A stretch of DNA of 64,000 bases from contig NZ_JAGHMF010000017.1 of assembly GCF_017741815.1 (NCBI RefSeq), forward strand, positions 141,402 to 205,401, given 5' to 3'. The position numbers and the translations under genes were made by a program. The DNA is from Rhizobium sp. 16-488-2b. Its GTDB lineage: Bacteria; Pseudomonadota; Alphaproteobacteria; Rhizobiales; Rhizobiaceae. Shown in pieces: positions 42,294 to 51,797 of the stretch. The notes under the pieces are model-generated. The model saw only the letters and a program-made list of their open reading frames with translations, searched no databases and had not been told where the DNA came from. Positions within the stretch are counted from its first letter, which is position 1. The number at the start of each line of letters is the position of its first letter.

Positions 42294-43142
42294 ATGGACG
42301 AGATACTGGAAACCAAGGGCCACGACCCGGAGCCATCGGCAAAGTCCAACGGCAAGGACAAGAAGAAAAAGAAGGCGTGGGATTACGACAAGCAGATCGC
42401 CCGCCTGCAGGTGGAGCTTGCGCATCTCCAGGCGTGGGTCAAGAAATCCGGCGCCCGGGTGGTCATCGTCTTCGAAGGCCGCGACGCCGCCGGCAAGGGC
42501 GGCATGATCAAGCGGATCACCGAGAAGGTGAGCCCGCGCGTCTTCCGCGTCATCGCGCTGCCCGCCCCCACCGAACGCGAGAAATCGCAGATCTACATGC
42601 AGCGCTACATCAACTACCTGCCGGCCGCAGGCGAAGTCGTGATCTTCGACCGCAGCTGGTACAACCGCGCCGGCGTCGACCGCGTCATGGGGTTCTGCAG
42701 CGAGAAGAAGGTGCAGCGTTTCCTCGAGCTCGCGCCGCGTTTCGAGGCGGCGATCGTCGAGAGTGGCGTGACGCTTTTGAAATACTTCCTGACGGTCAGC
42801 GAGGAGGAGCAGGAGCGTCGCTTCCGGCGCCGCATCGACGATCCGGTCCGGCAGTGGAAGCTGAGCCCAATGGACGTCGAGTCCTACCAGCGCTGGTGGG
42901 ACTATACCCGCGCCTATGACGAGATGCTCCGGATGACCGACAGCAATCACGCTCCATGGTGGATCGTCCCCTCGGACGACAAGAAGCGCGCCCGGATCAA
43001 CTGCATCTCGCACATTCTGCAATCCATCCCCTACGAGCGGATCAAGTTCGAGGAGCCTGATCTCGGCAAGCGCCAGAAGCGGCCGTCGGACTTCATCGAG
43101 GACGGCAGCGTCCGCCACGTCGTGCCTGACACGACGCAGTAA
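42294..43142 (+). CDS. ppk2: Polyphosphate kinase 2
   Basis: 282 residues. Lys-rich N-terminal tail, then the PPK2 P-loop FEGRDAAGKGGMIKR (about 60-74), lid region and the DRSWYNRAGVDRVMGFC motif with a final WWIVPSDDKKRARINCI. PPK2 transfers phosphate between polyphosphate and nucleoside di- or monophosphates, giving GTP or ATP from stored polyphosphate under stress. Starts 18 nt after the SulP stop. Confidence 0.95.
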   Translation: MDEILETKGHDPEPSAKSNGKDKKKKKAWDYDKQIARLQVELAHLQAWVKKSGARVVIVFEGRDAAGKGGMIKRITEKVSPRVFRVIALPAPTEREKSQIYMQRYINYLPAAGEVVIFDRSWYNRAGVDRVMGFCSEKKVQRFLELAPRFEAAIVESGVTLLKYFLTVSEEEQERRFRRRIDDPVRQWKLSPMDVESYQRWWDYTRAYDEMLRMTDSNHAPWWIVPSDDKKRARINCISHILQSIPYERIKFEEPDLGKRQKRPSDFIEDGSVRHVVPDTTQ

Positions 43143-43174
43143 CCAGACGCGCAAGGGGGCTCGCGGCGCGGGTT

Positions 43175-44302
43175 ATGACGATGGACCAGACGAACGACGT
43201 GGGCATGGCGGCGAAGGACGCCGGACAGATCTCGATCGAGGCACGGGTCAGCGACCTTGTGCGCCTTGGGATCATCGGCCTCTTCGCCTACTGGACGGTG
43301 CTTCTCATCGCGCCGTTCGCGCTGATCGTCGTCTGGTCGGCCATCCTTGCCGTCGCGCTCTACCCGATGTTCAACGCACTCTCGCGGCTGATCGGCAACC
43401 GGCCGGTGATCGCCGCGACGGTCATCGTCGTCGCCTGTCTCGTGCTGATCATCGCGCCCGTGGCGCTCGTGGCGGTCAACTTCGCCGACGCGGTGGAAGG
43501 GCTGGTCGGCAAGCTACAGGCGGAGAGCTTCGCGCTGCCGGCAGCACCCGAGAGCATTCGCGCATGGCCGGTCATCGGCGAACGCCTTTATGCCGGCTGG
43601 AACAAGGTCGCCGGCGATCTCGCCTCCAACATCATCGAGTATCAAAAGCCGATCCTGCATGTGATGGGTATCGTCGTCGCCAAGCTCGCCTCGATCAGCG
43701 GCGGCGTGCTGAGCTTCGTCGCCTCCGTCATCCTCTCCGGCTTCTTCCTCACGCAGTCGACGCGGCTGGCCGAAACCATTCAGGTCCTGGCGAGCCGCAT
43801 CGCCGGCGACCGGGGCGTCGGCTTCGCCAAGCTTGCGGGAACGACGGTCAGGAATGTCTCGCGCGGCGTCATCGGCGTCGCCTTCCTGCAGACGCTGATG
43901 TGCGGCCTGTGCTTCGCTTTCTTCGACCTGCCCGCGCGGGGCGCACTGACCTTCATCATCTTCATGCTTTGCGTGATGCAGCTGGGTCCGGGGCTGGTCC
44001 TCGTGCCGGCGATCATCTGGGGCTGGCTCTCATGGCCGACATCGGTCGCCCTGGCGCTCACCGTCGTGGCGGTGCCGATCATGCTTGTTGACAACGTCCT
44101 GAAGCCGATCCTGATGGCCAAAGGTCTCTCGACGCCGATGCTGGTGATCCTGATCGGGGTTATCGGCGGCACGCTATCCTATGGACTGTTGGGCCTGTTT
44201 CTCGGCCCGATCGTGCTCAGCGTGTTCTACGAGTTGCTGCGCGCCTGGGCCTGGCCGCCGCGTGAAAGCACGGAAGCAAAGCCGCTTATACCGGTTGATT
44301 GA
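43175..44302 (+). CDS. AI-2E (PerM)-family membrane protein
   Basis: 375 residues with about eight hydrophobic segments and the family's C-terminal pattern (KPILMAKGLSTPMLVILIGVIGG..GLLGLFLGPIVL). Members act as exporters of small molecules or as Na+/H+ antiporter-like proteins; the real substrate is unclear. Last gene of the DUF3302-HlyD-SulP-PPK2 operon. Confidence 0.87.
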   Translation: MTMDQTNDVGMAAKDAGQISIEARVSDLVRLGIIGLFAYWTVLLIAPFALIVVWSAILAVALYPMFNALSRLIGNRPVIAATVIVVACLVLIIAPVALVAVNFADAVEGLVGKLQAESFALPAAPESIRAWPVIGERLYAGWNKVAGDLASNIIEYQKPILHVMGIVVAKLASISGGVLSFVASVILSGFFLTQSTRLAETIQVLASRIAGDRGVGFAKLAGTTVRNVSRGVIGVAFLQTLMCGLCFAFFDLPARGALTFIIFMLCVMQLGPGLVLVPAIIWGWLSWPTSVALALTVVAVPIMLVDNVLKPILMAKGLSTPMLVILIGVIGGTLSYGLLGLFLGPIVLSVFYELLRAWAWPPRESTEAKPLIPVD

Positions 44303-44329
44303 GACGAGACAAAAGAAGGCTGAACGGCC

Positions 44330-44551
44330 TCACCCCTGAGATCTGAGCCCGCCGGAGCAATAGAGGATAACCTCCTGCTCGATCTCATGACAAAGTTCGG
44401 AATACTCCGCGATCAGACTTTCCTGCAGCGGCTTCTCGCTGCGAAACCGGTCGAGGGCGTCGGCGGCGAGTGCGTAGGATTCGAACATGTCACCGAGCGC
44501 TTCCGTGGGCACGCCTGCCAGAACATGCCGGATATCCGGCAGTCTGAGCAT
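44330..44551 (-). CDS. Small hypothetical protein, 73 residues
   Basis: 73 residues from the ATG at 44551 (MLRLPDIRHVLAG), chosen because GGAGGAGG lies just upstream; a longer frame from 44581 would include that site. Helical and acidic, ending with a CSGGLRSQG tail. No family recognised. Convergent with the AI-2E gene. Confidence 0.6.
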   Translation of the reverse strand: MLRLPDIRHVLAGVPTEALGDMFESYALAADALDRFRSEKPLQESLIAEYSELCHEIEQEVILYCSGGLRSQG

Positions 44552-44702
44552 CAGCCTCCTCCGTCCGCGCTCCCGGTTCATGGCTTACCTCCGCATTCTC
44601 TACTCCTTGTACGAATCCCTGAGGGTGTCGGATTGTTCCGCGATGCAACAAATATCGCTTTTTATCGACAAGCAACCATGATGAGGCGGGTGGGCGGCCG
44701 AA

Positions 44703-45629
44703 TTACTCCGGCAGCGCGGTCTGCCGGAAGAAGGTGACGATGGCCTCGTCGGGCACACCGAACCATGTCGTGAACAGGTCCACGAAATCGGCCGAGGCAT
44801 AGGTCTGGCTGAGCGCGCGATCGACAGCAAGCCGGAAATCTTCGTCACCGCGCGTGAGTTCCAGCCCCAGCGGCTCATAGGTGAAATGCCGTCTGAGCAC
44901 CACGAGATTGCCGGCATTGTCGCTGCGGGCGGCCGCATCCATCAGGAGCGGCATGTCGCCGAAGAGTGCTGCCGAACTGCCGTCGACAACGCGTTCGATA
45001 CCGATCGCGTAGCTTTCCACCGGCACCGATGTCGCCGCCAGCTGGAAGGTCTTGATCCGGTCAGCCAGCCAGCGCTCGCTGGTCGTGCCCGCGATCGACG
45101 AGAAGGTCTTGTGCTCAAGGATGGTGCGAGCGGGAGAGCCGCGCCAGATCGGCCGGCTGGTGGGCTGCCCATAGGCCAGCACCTCGGTCAACGCCAAAGG
45201 CGCGCTCTTGCTCAAAACCACGCCCGTGCCGCTCGGAAAGATCGGCAGCGAGAAGGACACTTCGGCGCGACGCGTGAGCGTGATCGGCTCGGCGCCGCAG
45301 ACGAGATCGACCGTCCCGTCCTTTATCGCCGGCTCCCGCCCCTTGTCCGTCAGCGGCACCCATTCGACATTCAGCTGCGGCAGGTTCAGCGCCGTCTTCA
45401 GGCTGTCGGCGATCTTGCCGCACAGCGCGACCGCGTAGCCGCCTGGTGCCGCCTGCTCGGTCTTAAAGGAGAACGGCCGGGCGTCCGGCTCATAGCCGAG
45501 CTTCAGCGAACTGCTCGTCTTGATGCGATCGAGCGTCTGCGCTTCGGCGACCGACAACGCCATGGAGGCGGCCGCGCCGGCGAGGATCGACGCGGTCAGC
45601 AATGTCTTCAAACGCTTTTTCTGTTGCAT
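44703..45629 (-). CDS. Periplasmic amino-acid binding protein (SBP family 3)
   Basis: 308 residues. Signal peptide about 1-31 (SVAEAQ), then the family-3 binding-protein pattern: LKLGYEPDARPFSFK, GYAVALCGKIAD, KDGTVDLVCGAEPIT and RAEVSFSLPIF. Ligands are typically polar amino acids. No ABC permease or ATPase is adjacent; it is the last gene of the arginine/ornithine decarboxylase operon, 18 nt after the PotE-like antiporter gene. It might sense or deliver arginine/ornithine, by inference. Confidence 0.85.
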   Translation of the reverse strand: MQQKKRLKTLLTASILAGAAASMALSVAEAQTLDRIKTSSSLKLGYEPDARPFSFKTEQAAPGGYAVALCGKIADSLKTALNLPQLNVEWVPLTDKGREPAIKDGTVDLVCGAEPITLTRRAEVSFSLPIFPSGTGVVLSKSAPLALTEVLAYGQPTSRPIWRGSPARTILEHKTFSSIAGTTSERWLADRIKTFQLAATSVPVESYAIGIERVVDGSSAALFGDMPLLMDAAARSDNAGNLVVLRRHFTYEPLGLELTRGDEDFRLAVDRALSQTYASADFVDLFTTWFGVPDEAIVTFFRQTALPE

Positions 45630-45647
45630 GACGTATCCTCCCCGGAA

Positions 45648-47009
45648 CTATTCTGCCGCCGCGACACGGTTCAGGCCGCTGGCAAAGCGCGGCGCGATCC
45701 GGCCGTAGATGATGAAGCTGATACCCGTGACCAGCATGCCGCCAAGCACCGCGTCCTTGCCCGAGGCATAGATCGCGAACACACTGTAGAGCATGCCGAG
45801 CGTGGCGATGATGGAGTTGAGCCGGTACTTCGCTGGCGGCACACCCGCCTTCTTCATCATCACGAAGAGGGCCGAAAGCGCCACGATATAGGGCAGCACG
45901 TTGGTGACGACCGCGAGGTTGACGAGCGCGGAAAACTGCTCGTTGAGCGTCGGCGAGATCGTCATCAGGGCAAGGCCCGTCTGCACGATGCCGAGGATGA
46001 TCATGCCCTGGACCGGAGCGCCCATCTGGTTCACCCGCGAGAAGATCGCCGGGAACATCCGCTCCTGCGCCGCCGTGCGCGCCGTCTGCGCGATGGTGAA
46101 TTGCCAGCCGAGCAGCGACCCGACGCAGGCAAGCACCGCGAGCGCCATGATGATCGAGCCGATCGTCGGATTGAACATGGTCGCATAGGCAAGCGCGAAG
46201 GGACCAGTCGACGCCGCGAGATCGGCGTTCGGGACGATGCCCTGTATCACAGTCGTCGACAGGATGTAGATGACGGCGGCCCCAAGCGTGCCGAACATGC
46301 AGGCGAGCGGCACGTCGCGCTTCGGATTTTCGACGGCATCGGAGTTCTGCGCCGCGGACTCCATGCCGAGGAACGCCCAGAGCGTCAGCGAGATGCTGGA
46401 TCCCATCCCCTGCGCCAGCGTCAGCCCCTTCGGGTTCCAGGCAGCGCCGAACGTGCTCGAACTGAACCAGAACCATCCGATGATCGAGAGCAGACCGACC
46501 GGGATGATGACGCCCCACACGGTGATCGATCCGATCCGCCCGGTGATGCGCGGGCCGCCGAAATTGGCGGCCGTGGTGATCCACAGGAGAGCGATCAGCG
46601 CGACACAGGTCATGACGGGCGTCGAGGTCAGCACCGGAAAGAAGCCGGCGAGATAGCCCACCGCCGAGATGCCGATCGCGACATTGCCAATCGCCAGCGA
46701 CAGGAAATAGAGGAAGAAGACGAGGAAGTAGCCGTCCTTGCCGTAGGCATCCTCGGCATAGGCAGACATGCCGCCGGGCCGCTGGTTGAACAGCCCGGCC
46801 TGCGCGAAACCGTAGGCGATCGCCATCGAGCCGAGCGCCGTGACGATCCAGGAGAGCAGCGAGATGGCGCCGACCTGCGCCATGTTCGCCGGCAGCATGA
46901 TGATCCCCGACCCCATCATGTTGACGGCGACGATGAAGGTCAGCTGCATCAGGTTCATCTTCTTCTTGGCCGTGGTATCGGCCGCAGCATGCATTGTGTG
47001 ATCGGTCAT
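45648..47009 (-). CDS. potE: PotE-like putrescine/ornithine antiporter (APC family)
   Basis: 453 residues from the ATG at 47009 (MTDHTMHAAADT), which has GAGGGGAGAG upstream; the longer open frame overlaps the ornithine decarboxylase gene. About twelve membrane helices, with GSGIIMLPANMAQVG in helix 1 (the APC substrate motif) and NMMGSG before it, as in PotE. It exchanges decarboxylation product for substrate, consuming protons overall. Lies 20 nt after the decarboxylase gene, mirroring the speF-potE pair of enterobacteria. Confidence 0.85.
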   Translation of the reverse strand: MTDHTMHAAADTTAKKKMNLMQLTFIVAVNMMGSGIIMLPANMAQVGAISLLSWIVTALGSMAIAYGFAQAGLFNQRPGGMSAYAEDAYGKDGYFLVFFLYFLSLAIGNVAIGISAVGYLAGFFPVLTSTPVMTCVALIALLWITTAANFGGPRITGRIGSITVWGVIIPVGLLSIIGWFWFSSSTFGAAWNPKGLTLAQGMGSSISLTLWAFLGMESAAQNSDAVENPKRDVPLACMFGTLGAAVIYILSTTVIQGIVPNADLAASTGPFALAYATMFNPTIGSIIMALAVLACVGSLLGWQFTIAQTARTAAQERMFPAIFSRVNQMGAPVQGMIILGIVQTGLALMTISPTLNEQFSALVNLAVVTNVLPYIVALSALFVMMKKAGVPPAKYRLNSIIATLGMLYSVFAIYASGKDAVLGGMLVTGISFIIYGRIAPRFASGLNRVAAAE

Positions 47010-47029
47010 GATGACACTCTCCCCTCGCC

Positions 47030-49393
47030 CTACTCGCGCACGACATATGTGTGGAACTTGATGCGCCCATCGATCCGTTCCTGGAACACACCCTGGACCT
47101 CGTAGTTGAAGCCCGGGAAGCGGTTGAAGGACTCCTCGAAGGCCAGGAAATAATCGCGCATCGGCCGCGCCCTGTTGTCCCAGCGCTCTCCGGGCACGAT
47201 CACGCCGATGCCGGGCGGATAGATCAGCGCCAGCGTCGCCGAAATGCGCCCGGCGGCTTCCGACAGCGGCACGTAATCGACATTGTTGGCGACCAGCGCC
47301 TCGTAAGCCTGCTTCGACGAGATCGCCGGCTCCGGAAAGCTCTCGGATCGGAAACACAGACGCTGCAATTCCTTGACGCCGGCGGAGCGATAGAAGCTGT
47401 GCATCTCCTTGCAGACCTGCCGCACCGTGTAGCCCTGATAACGCTCGCGATTGGCGGCGAAGACCGTCGGCAACACATCCTGCAGCGGCGCGTCGCGATC
47501 CCACAGGTTCTTGAACTTCACCAGCTTGGCGACCAGCGTGTTGAGCTTGCTCTCGTCTTCGGCCGGCGTCAGCAGGAAGAGCAGGCTGTTCAGATCGCAC
47601 TTCTCCGGCACGACGCGTTGCTCGCGCAGATAGTTGGCAACGACGGTCGCCGGGATGCCGAACTCGCGATACTCGCCCGTCTTCCGGTCGATACCCGGCG
47701 TCAGTAGCGTCAGCTTGTTGGGATCGACCATGGTGTAGCCGGGCGCGTAGCCGGCATAGCCATGCCACGTCGCCTCGGGATCGAACCGCCAGCACTGCTG
47801 CTCGCGCTTCAAGACATCCGTCGGCACGTCCTCCCACCTTATGCCCGCGAGATCGCCGGTATGTTTGGACCCCGTGACGGAGATCTTGTCCGGCACGAAA
47901 GGATCGAAGAACCATTGCTCCTCGGCGCTCGTCGCCTTGCTCTCGTAGTGCTGAACGAAACCGCGCAGCTTCTTGCGCACCTCGATCCCGAGACCGATGC
48001 AGCGGTCCCAGAGCATCTCGCCGGCCTTGCCCTCATGCACCTTCGCATTGACGTCGAGCGAGGCGAACAGCGGATAGAAGGGCGATGTCGAGACGTGCAT
48101 CAGCAGCGATTCATTGAAACGCTTGTGCTCGATGAAGCGGCGCTGGTCGCTGATATGTTCGTCGCGCTTGTGGATCTGCGACGCCTGCGAAAAGCCCGCC
48201 CCCTGCTTGTGCACCGACTGCGTCGAGAATAGGCCGGGCATGTCGGGCTTGAGGTCCTTGAGCCGCATCGGGCTATGGCCCTCGAACAGCGGATGGAACG
48301 CGTTATAGCCGATCCAGGCTTCGTCCCAGAGCACGTAGTCGCAGAGATGGCCGATCTTCTCCATGACCTGGCGCACATTATAAATCGTGCCGTCATAGGT
48401 GGCGAGCTGGATGCAGGCGAGCCGGAAGGGGCGCTCCGCATTGGCCCGGCTCTTGTCCGCGAGAAGCGGATGGGCCGCGATCTGCTGGCGCAGCCAGCCC
48501 TCGTCCCACGCCGCCCAGTCGACGGCGCCGATCATGCCGAAGGAATTGCGCGCCGTCGGCAGATAGATCGGTATCGCCCCCGCCTGCACCAGCGCGCCCT
48601 GGTGCAGCGACTTGTGATTGTTGCGATCGAACAGCACGAGATCGCCGGCGCGCAGCACCGCGTTGGTCACCACCTTGTTGGAGGTGCTGGTCCCGTTCAG
48701 GATGAAATAGGTGCGATCCGCCCCGAATATCCGCGCCGCCTGCTTCTGCGCCTCGACGGCGGGGCCTTCGTGGATCAGGAGATCACCGAGGTCGACATCG
48801 GCGTTGCACAGATCGTTGCGGAAGATGCTCTCGCCGAAATACTTGAAGAACAGCTGCCCGGCCGGCGATTTGCGATAAAACTGCCCGCCCTGGTGGCCGG
48901 GGCAATCGAAGGCGATATTCGCCTCGCCATCATAGGCCATCATGCCGCCGAAGAACGGCGGCAGCAGCGACTTGCCGTAGTTGATCAGGCTGGAAACGAT
49001 CTGCTTGGCGTAGAAGGCCGGCGTCTGCTGGCCGAGGTAGACGAAGCCATCCACCTCGCCCGCCATCTCCACGACGTCCATGTCCGAGATGCTGAGCGTA
49101 TCCGCCATCGCCCAGACCGGCGTGCGGAAACCCGCCTCGCGCAGCGAGCGGAGGAAGCCGCGCGCATAGGGAAGCAGGCCGCCTTCCACGGAGCCGATAT
49201 AGGCGCCCACCGACGCGTCTTCCGAAACGTCGGCCGTATAGTCATCGCGGAGTTCGACCTCGAAATTGTCGGCGGCGAGCTGCGCCAGCAACTCCTGCAC
49301 TTGGCGGTTGTCGCGATCAACGACGGCGACGATCTTCAGCATCTTGTTGAACGGTATCGCAACCGTCGGGGACTTCACGTCGCGCGGGATCAT
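47030..49393 (-). CDS. PLP-dependent Orn/Lys/Arg decarboxylase (ornithine decarboxylase-like)
   Basis: 787 residues from the ATG at 49393, whose ATGA overlaps the upstream decarboxylase stop and which follows GGAGGG. The N-terminal wing resembles a response-regulator fold; the PLP domain has DCPGHQGGQFYRKSP, and the cofactor lysine is in SVHKQGAGFSQASQIH. A C-terminal domain with YPPGIGVIVPGERW follows. Linked to a PotE-like antiporter, so ornithine is the likely substrate, giving putrescine and CO2; lysine is the alternative. Inducible, acid-stress type by size and layout. Confidence 0.87.
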   Translation of the reverse strand: MIPRDVKSPTVAIPFNKMLKIVAVVDRDNRQVQELLAQLAADNFEVELRDDYTADVSEDASVGAYIGSVEGGLLPYARGFLRSLREAGFRTPVWAMADTLSISDMDVVEMAGEVDGFVYLGQQTPAFYAKQIVSSLINYGKSLLPPFFGGMMAYDGEANIAFDCPGHQGGQFYRKSPAGQLFFKYFGESIFRNDLCNADVDLGDLLIHEGPAVEAQKQAARIFGADRTYFILNGTSTSNKVVTNAVLRAGDLVLFDRNNHKSLHQGALVQAGAIPIYLPTARNSFGMIGAVDWAAWDEGWLRQQIAAHPLLADKSRANAERPFRLACIQLATYDGTIYNVRQVMEKIGHLCDYVLWDEAWIGYNAFHPLFEGHSPMRLKDLKPDMPGLFSTQSVHKQGAGFSQASQIHKRDEHISDQRRFIEHKRFNESLLMHVSTSPFYPLFASLDVNAKVHEGKAGEMLWDRCIGLGIEVRKKLRGFVQHYESKATSAEEQWFFDPFVPDKISVTGSKHTGDLAGIRWEDVPTDVLKREQQCWRFDPEATWHGYAGYAPGYTMVDPNKLTLLTPGIDRKTGEYREFGIPATVVANYLREQRVVPEKCDLNSLLFLLTPAEDESKLNTLVAKLVKFKNLWDRDAPLQDVLPTVFAANRERYQGYTVRQVCKEMHSFYRSAGVKELQRLCFRSESFPEPAISSKQAYEALVANNVDYVPLSEAAGRISATLALIYPPGIGVIVPGERWDNRARPMRDYFLAFEESFNRFPGFNYEVQGVFQERIDGRIKFHTYVVRE

Positions 49394-51651
49394 TGGACCG
49401 CTCCCTCCGCCACGCAATCGACGAGGTAGCGGCGGCCGTTGCTACCGGCCTCGAAGCGCAGGCCGTGGATATCGGTCTCAAAGCCCGGGAACTTGCGGTC
49501 GAAGTCGCGCGCGTAAAGCAGGTAATCCTGAATGGATTTCGTCGTTTCGGTGATCCGCTCGCCAGGCATGATCAGCGGAATACCCGGCGGATAGGGAACG
49601 ATCATCACCGCCAGGATGCGGTTCATCAGCTTGTCGATCTCGACGCTCTCGATCCGACCCTTGACGAGATGGTCGTAGGCATCGGCCGGCCGCAGCGCCA
49701 TCTCGGGCAGCACCGTATACATCTCGCGCTGCGCCTTCGGCACATCGTCCTTGCGGTAGATGGCGTGGATCTGCTCGCAGAGATCGCGCAGGCCCATATT
49801 GCCGTAAGCCTCGGGATGGGCGGCGGCGAGCGCCGGCAGCGCCCGCGTCAATGGCGCGTTGCTGTCGTAGAGATCCTTGAAATTGATGAGCTCGGTAACG
49901 AGCGTGCTCCACTTGCCGCGCGTGATCCCCATCGAGAAGAGCACGAGGAAGGAGTAGAGCCCGGTCTTCTCGATCTCGATGCGGCGCGAAGAGAGAAACT
50001 TGGTGATAACAGCCGCCGGTATCCCGTGCTCCTGCATCGTCCCATCCGCCGAAAGCCCCGGCGACAGGATGGTGACCTTGATCGGATCGACCATCACATG
50101 GTTTTCGGCAAGCCCGGTAAAGCCGTGCCAGGCATCGCCCGGCTTCAGCACCCACTCCGCATGCGTATCGCTCGGCGTCTCCTCGGCGATCGTGGGCTCC
50201 CACACGTCGAACCACCAGCTTTGCCCCATCTGACCGCGCACCGCGTTCATCGCCCGGCGGAAGCTAATGGCTTCGTCGATCGTCTCCTGCACCAATGCGC
50301 GGCCGGCCGGCTGCTCCATCATCGCCGCGGCGACATCGCACGACGCGATGATGCCGTATTGCGGCGAGGTCGAGGTGTGCATCATGAAGGCTTCGTTGAA
50401 GCGCGTGACGTCGAGCTTCTTGTTTTCGGCGTGCTGGATATGGATCATCGACGCCTGCGAGAAGGCCGCGAGAAGCTTGTGCGTCGAATGCGTGGCGAAG
50501 GTGATGGCATTTTGCGAGCGCGCCGGCTGCGTCGACGAGATGCCGTGGAAGCCGTCATAGAACTCGTGAAAATTCGCGTAGGCATACCATGCCTCGTCGA
50601 AGTGCAGCACCTCGACGGAATCCTTGAGCGACACCTTGATGGCGTCGACATTGTAGCAGAGGCCGTCATAGGTGGAGTTGGTGATCACCATCAGCCGCAC
50701 CTTGCCGCTCGTCTCGCCTGCAAATGGGCTGGCGGCGATCTTCTTAGCGATCGCCTCGGGCGTGAACTGATCCTTGGAGATCGGCCCGATGATGCCGAGC
50801 CCATTGCGCGAGGGAATGAGATAGATCGGCGTCGCGCCAGTCATGATCAGCGAATGCAGGATCGACTTGTGGCAGTTACGGTCGCAGAGCACGAGATCGC
50901 CGCGTCCGACCATGCCGTGCCAGATGATCTTGTTGGCGGTCGATGTGCCGCCGACGACGAACAGGGTCTCATCCGTGCCGAAGATGCGCGCCGCGTTGCG
51001 CTCTCCCTCCGCGATCGGCCCGACGTGATCCAGAAGCGACCCGACGCTGCCGACCGACACCGAGATGTCCGACCGCAACGTGTTCTCGCCGAAGAAGGTA
51101 TAGAAGAGCTGCCCGACCGGGCTTTTGCGGAAGGCGACGCCGCCGCCATGGCCCGGCGTATGCCAGGAATACGCCCCCTCCAGCGTATAATCCATCAGCG
51201 CCTTGAACATCGGCGGCGGCAGTCGGTCGAGATAGTTGCGCGCCGCCTGCACGATGGCGCGCGCCATGAACTCGGCGGAATCCTCAAACAGCCGCAGGAA
51301 GGCGTTGGCGTGGCGCAGCACGCTGGCCGGCACGTCTTCGGCCGTGGTGTCGTCGCCGAACAGGAAGATCGGCAGCCGGTCGTTCTTGCGGCGCTTGGCG
51401 CTTAGAACCTCCTCCAACACCTGCCAGCGCGACGCCTTGTCCTCCGTCCCGTCGACGGAAACCAGCCAGGCCGACTCCGTGTTGAAGATATGCACCAGCC
51501 GCCGCGCATCCTCGTAGGTGACGCCGGAGACGACACGAAAACCCTCCGCCTCGATGGCGGCCGCCAGATCGCGCATCCCACGGCCGGCGGCACTCTTGCC
51601 GTCGAAATCCTCGTCGATGACTGCGATCGGAAATGACTTGTGGAATTCCAT
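49390..51651 (-). CDS. adiA: Biodegradative arginine decarboxylase (AdiA-like)
   Basis: 753 residues from the ATG at 51651 (GGAGGGG 4 nt upstream); an ATG at 51690 would put this site inside. N-terminal wing, PLP domain with WHTPGHGGGVAFRKSP and the PLP lysine in HSTHKLLAAFSQASMIH, and a C-terminal domain. AdiA-like features and length (E. coli AdiA about 755) point to arginine to agmatine plus CO2, consuming a proton. First gene of a four-gene operon; an FNR/FixK-type box lies upstream. Confidence 0.87.
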   Translation of the reverse strand: MEFHKSFPIAVIDEDFDGKSAAGRGMRDLAAAIEAEGFRVVSGVTYEDARRLVHIFNTESAWLVSVDGTEDKASRWQVLEEVLSAKRRKNDRLPIFLFGDDTTAEDVPASVLRHANAFLRLFEDSAEFMARAIVQAARNYLDRLPPPMFKALMDYTLEGAYSWHTPGHGGGVAFRKSPVGQLFYTFFGENTLRSDISVSVGSVGSLLDHVGPIAEGERNAARIFGTDETLFVVGGTSTANKIIWHGMVGRGDLVLCDRNCHKSILHSLIMTGATPIYLIPSRNGLGIIGPISKDQFTPEAIAKKIAASPFAGETSGKVRLMVITNSTYDGLCYNVDAIKVSLKDSVEVLHFDEAWYAYANFHEFYDGFHGISSTQPARSQNAITFATHSTHKLLAAFSQASMIHIQHAENKKLDVTRFNEAFMMHTSTSPQYGIIASCDVAAAMMEQPAGRALVQETIDEAISFRRAMNAVRGQMGQSWWFDVWEPTIAEETPSDTHAEWVLKPGDAWHGFTGLAENHVMVDPIKVTILSPGLSADGTMQEHGIPAAVITKFLSSRRIEIEKTGLYSFLVLFSMGITRGKWSTLVTELINFKDLYDSNAPLTRALPALAAAHPEAYGNMGLRDLCEQIHAIYRKDDVPKAQREMYTVLPEMALRPADAYDHLVKGRIESVEIDKLMNRILAVMIVPYPPGIPLIMPGERITETTKSIQDYLLYARDFDRKFPGFETDIHGLRFEAGSNGRRYLVDCVAEGAVQ

Positions 51652-51718
51652 GCGCCCCTCCAGAACCCAAGTTTGGACAGCGGCTGTCATGCCGCTGCGT
51701 GCGTCTGAGATTGGGCGG

Positions 51719-51724
51719 ATGGTA
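51719..51724 (-). promoter_or_regulatory. Candidate -10 element of the adiA operon
   Basis: Minus-strand TACCAT (4 of 6 to TATAAT). Placing its transcription start near 51712 sets the box at 51747-51760 at about -41.5, the classical class II FNR position. Confidence 0.4.
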
Positions 51725-51746
51725 CACGGGAGGTTGCGGACCGTCG

Positions 51747-51760
51747 TTGATTGCAGTCAA
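51747..51760. promoter_or_regulatory. FNR/FixK-type box upstream of adiA operon
   Basis: TTGA-TTGCAG-TCAA, a full match to TTGA-N6-TCAA, extended by CG/CG on each side. It lies about 95 nt upstream of the adiA start and predicts activation under low oxygen by an FNR/FixK-family protein. Confidence 0.65.
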
Positions 51761-51797
51761 CGTGACGGCAAAAGCATACAGCTAAGAGAAACGATGC

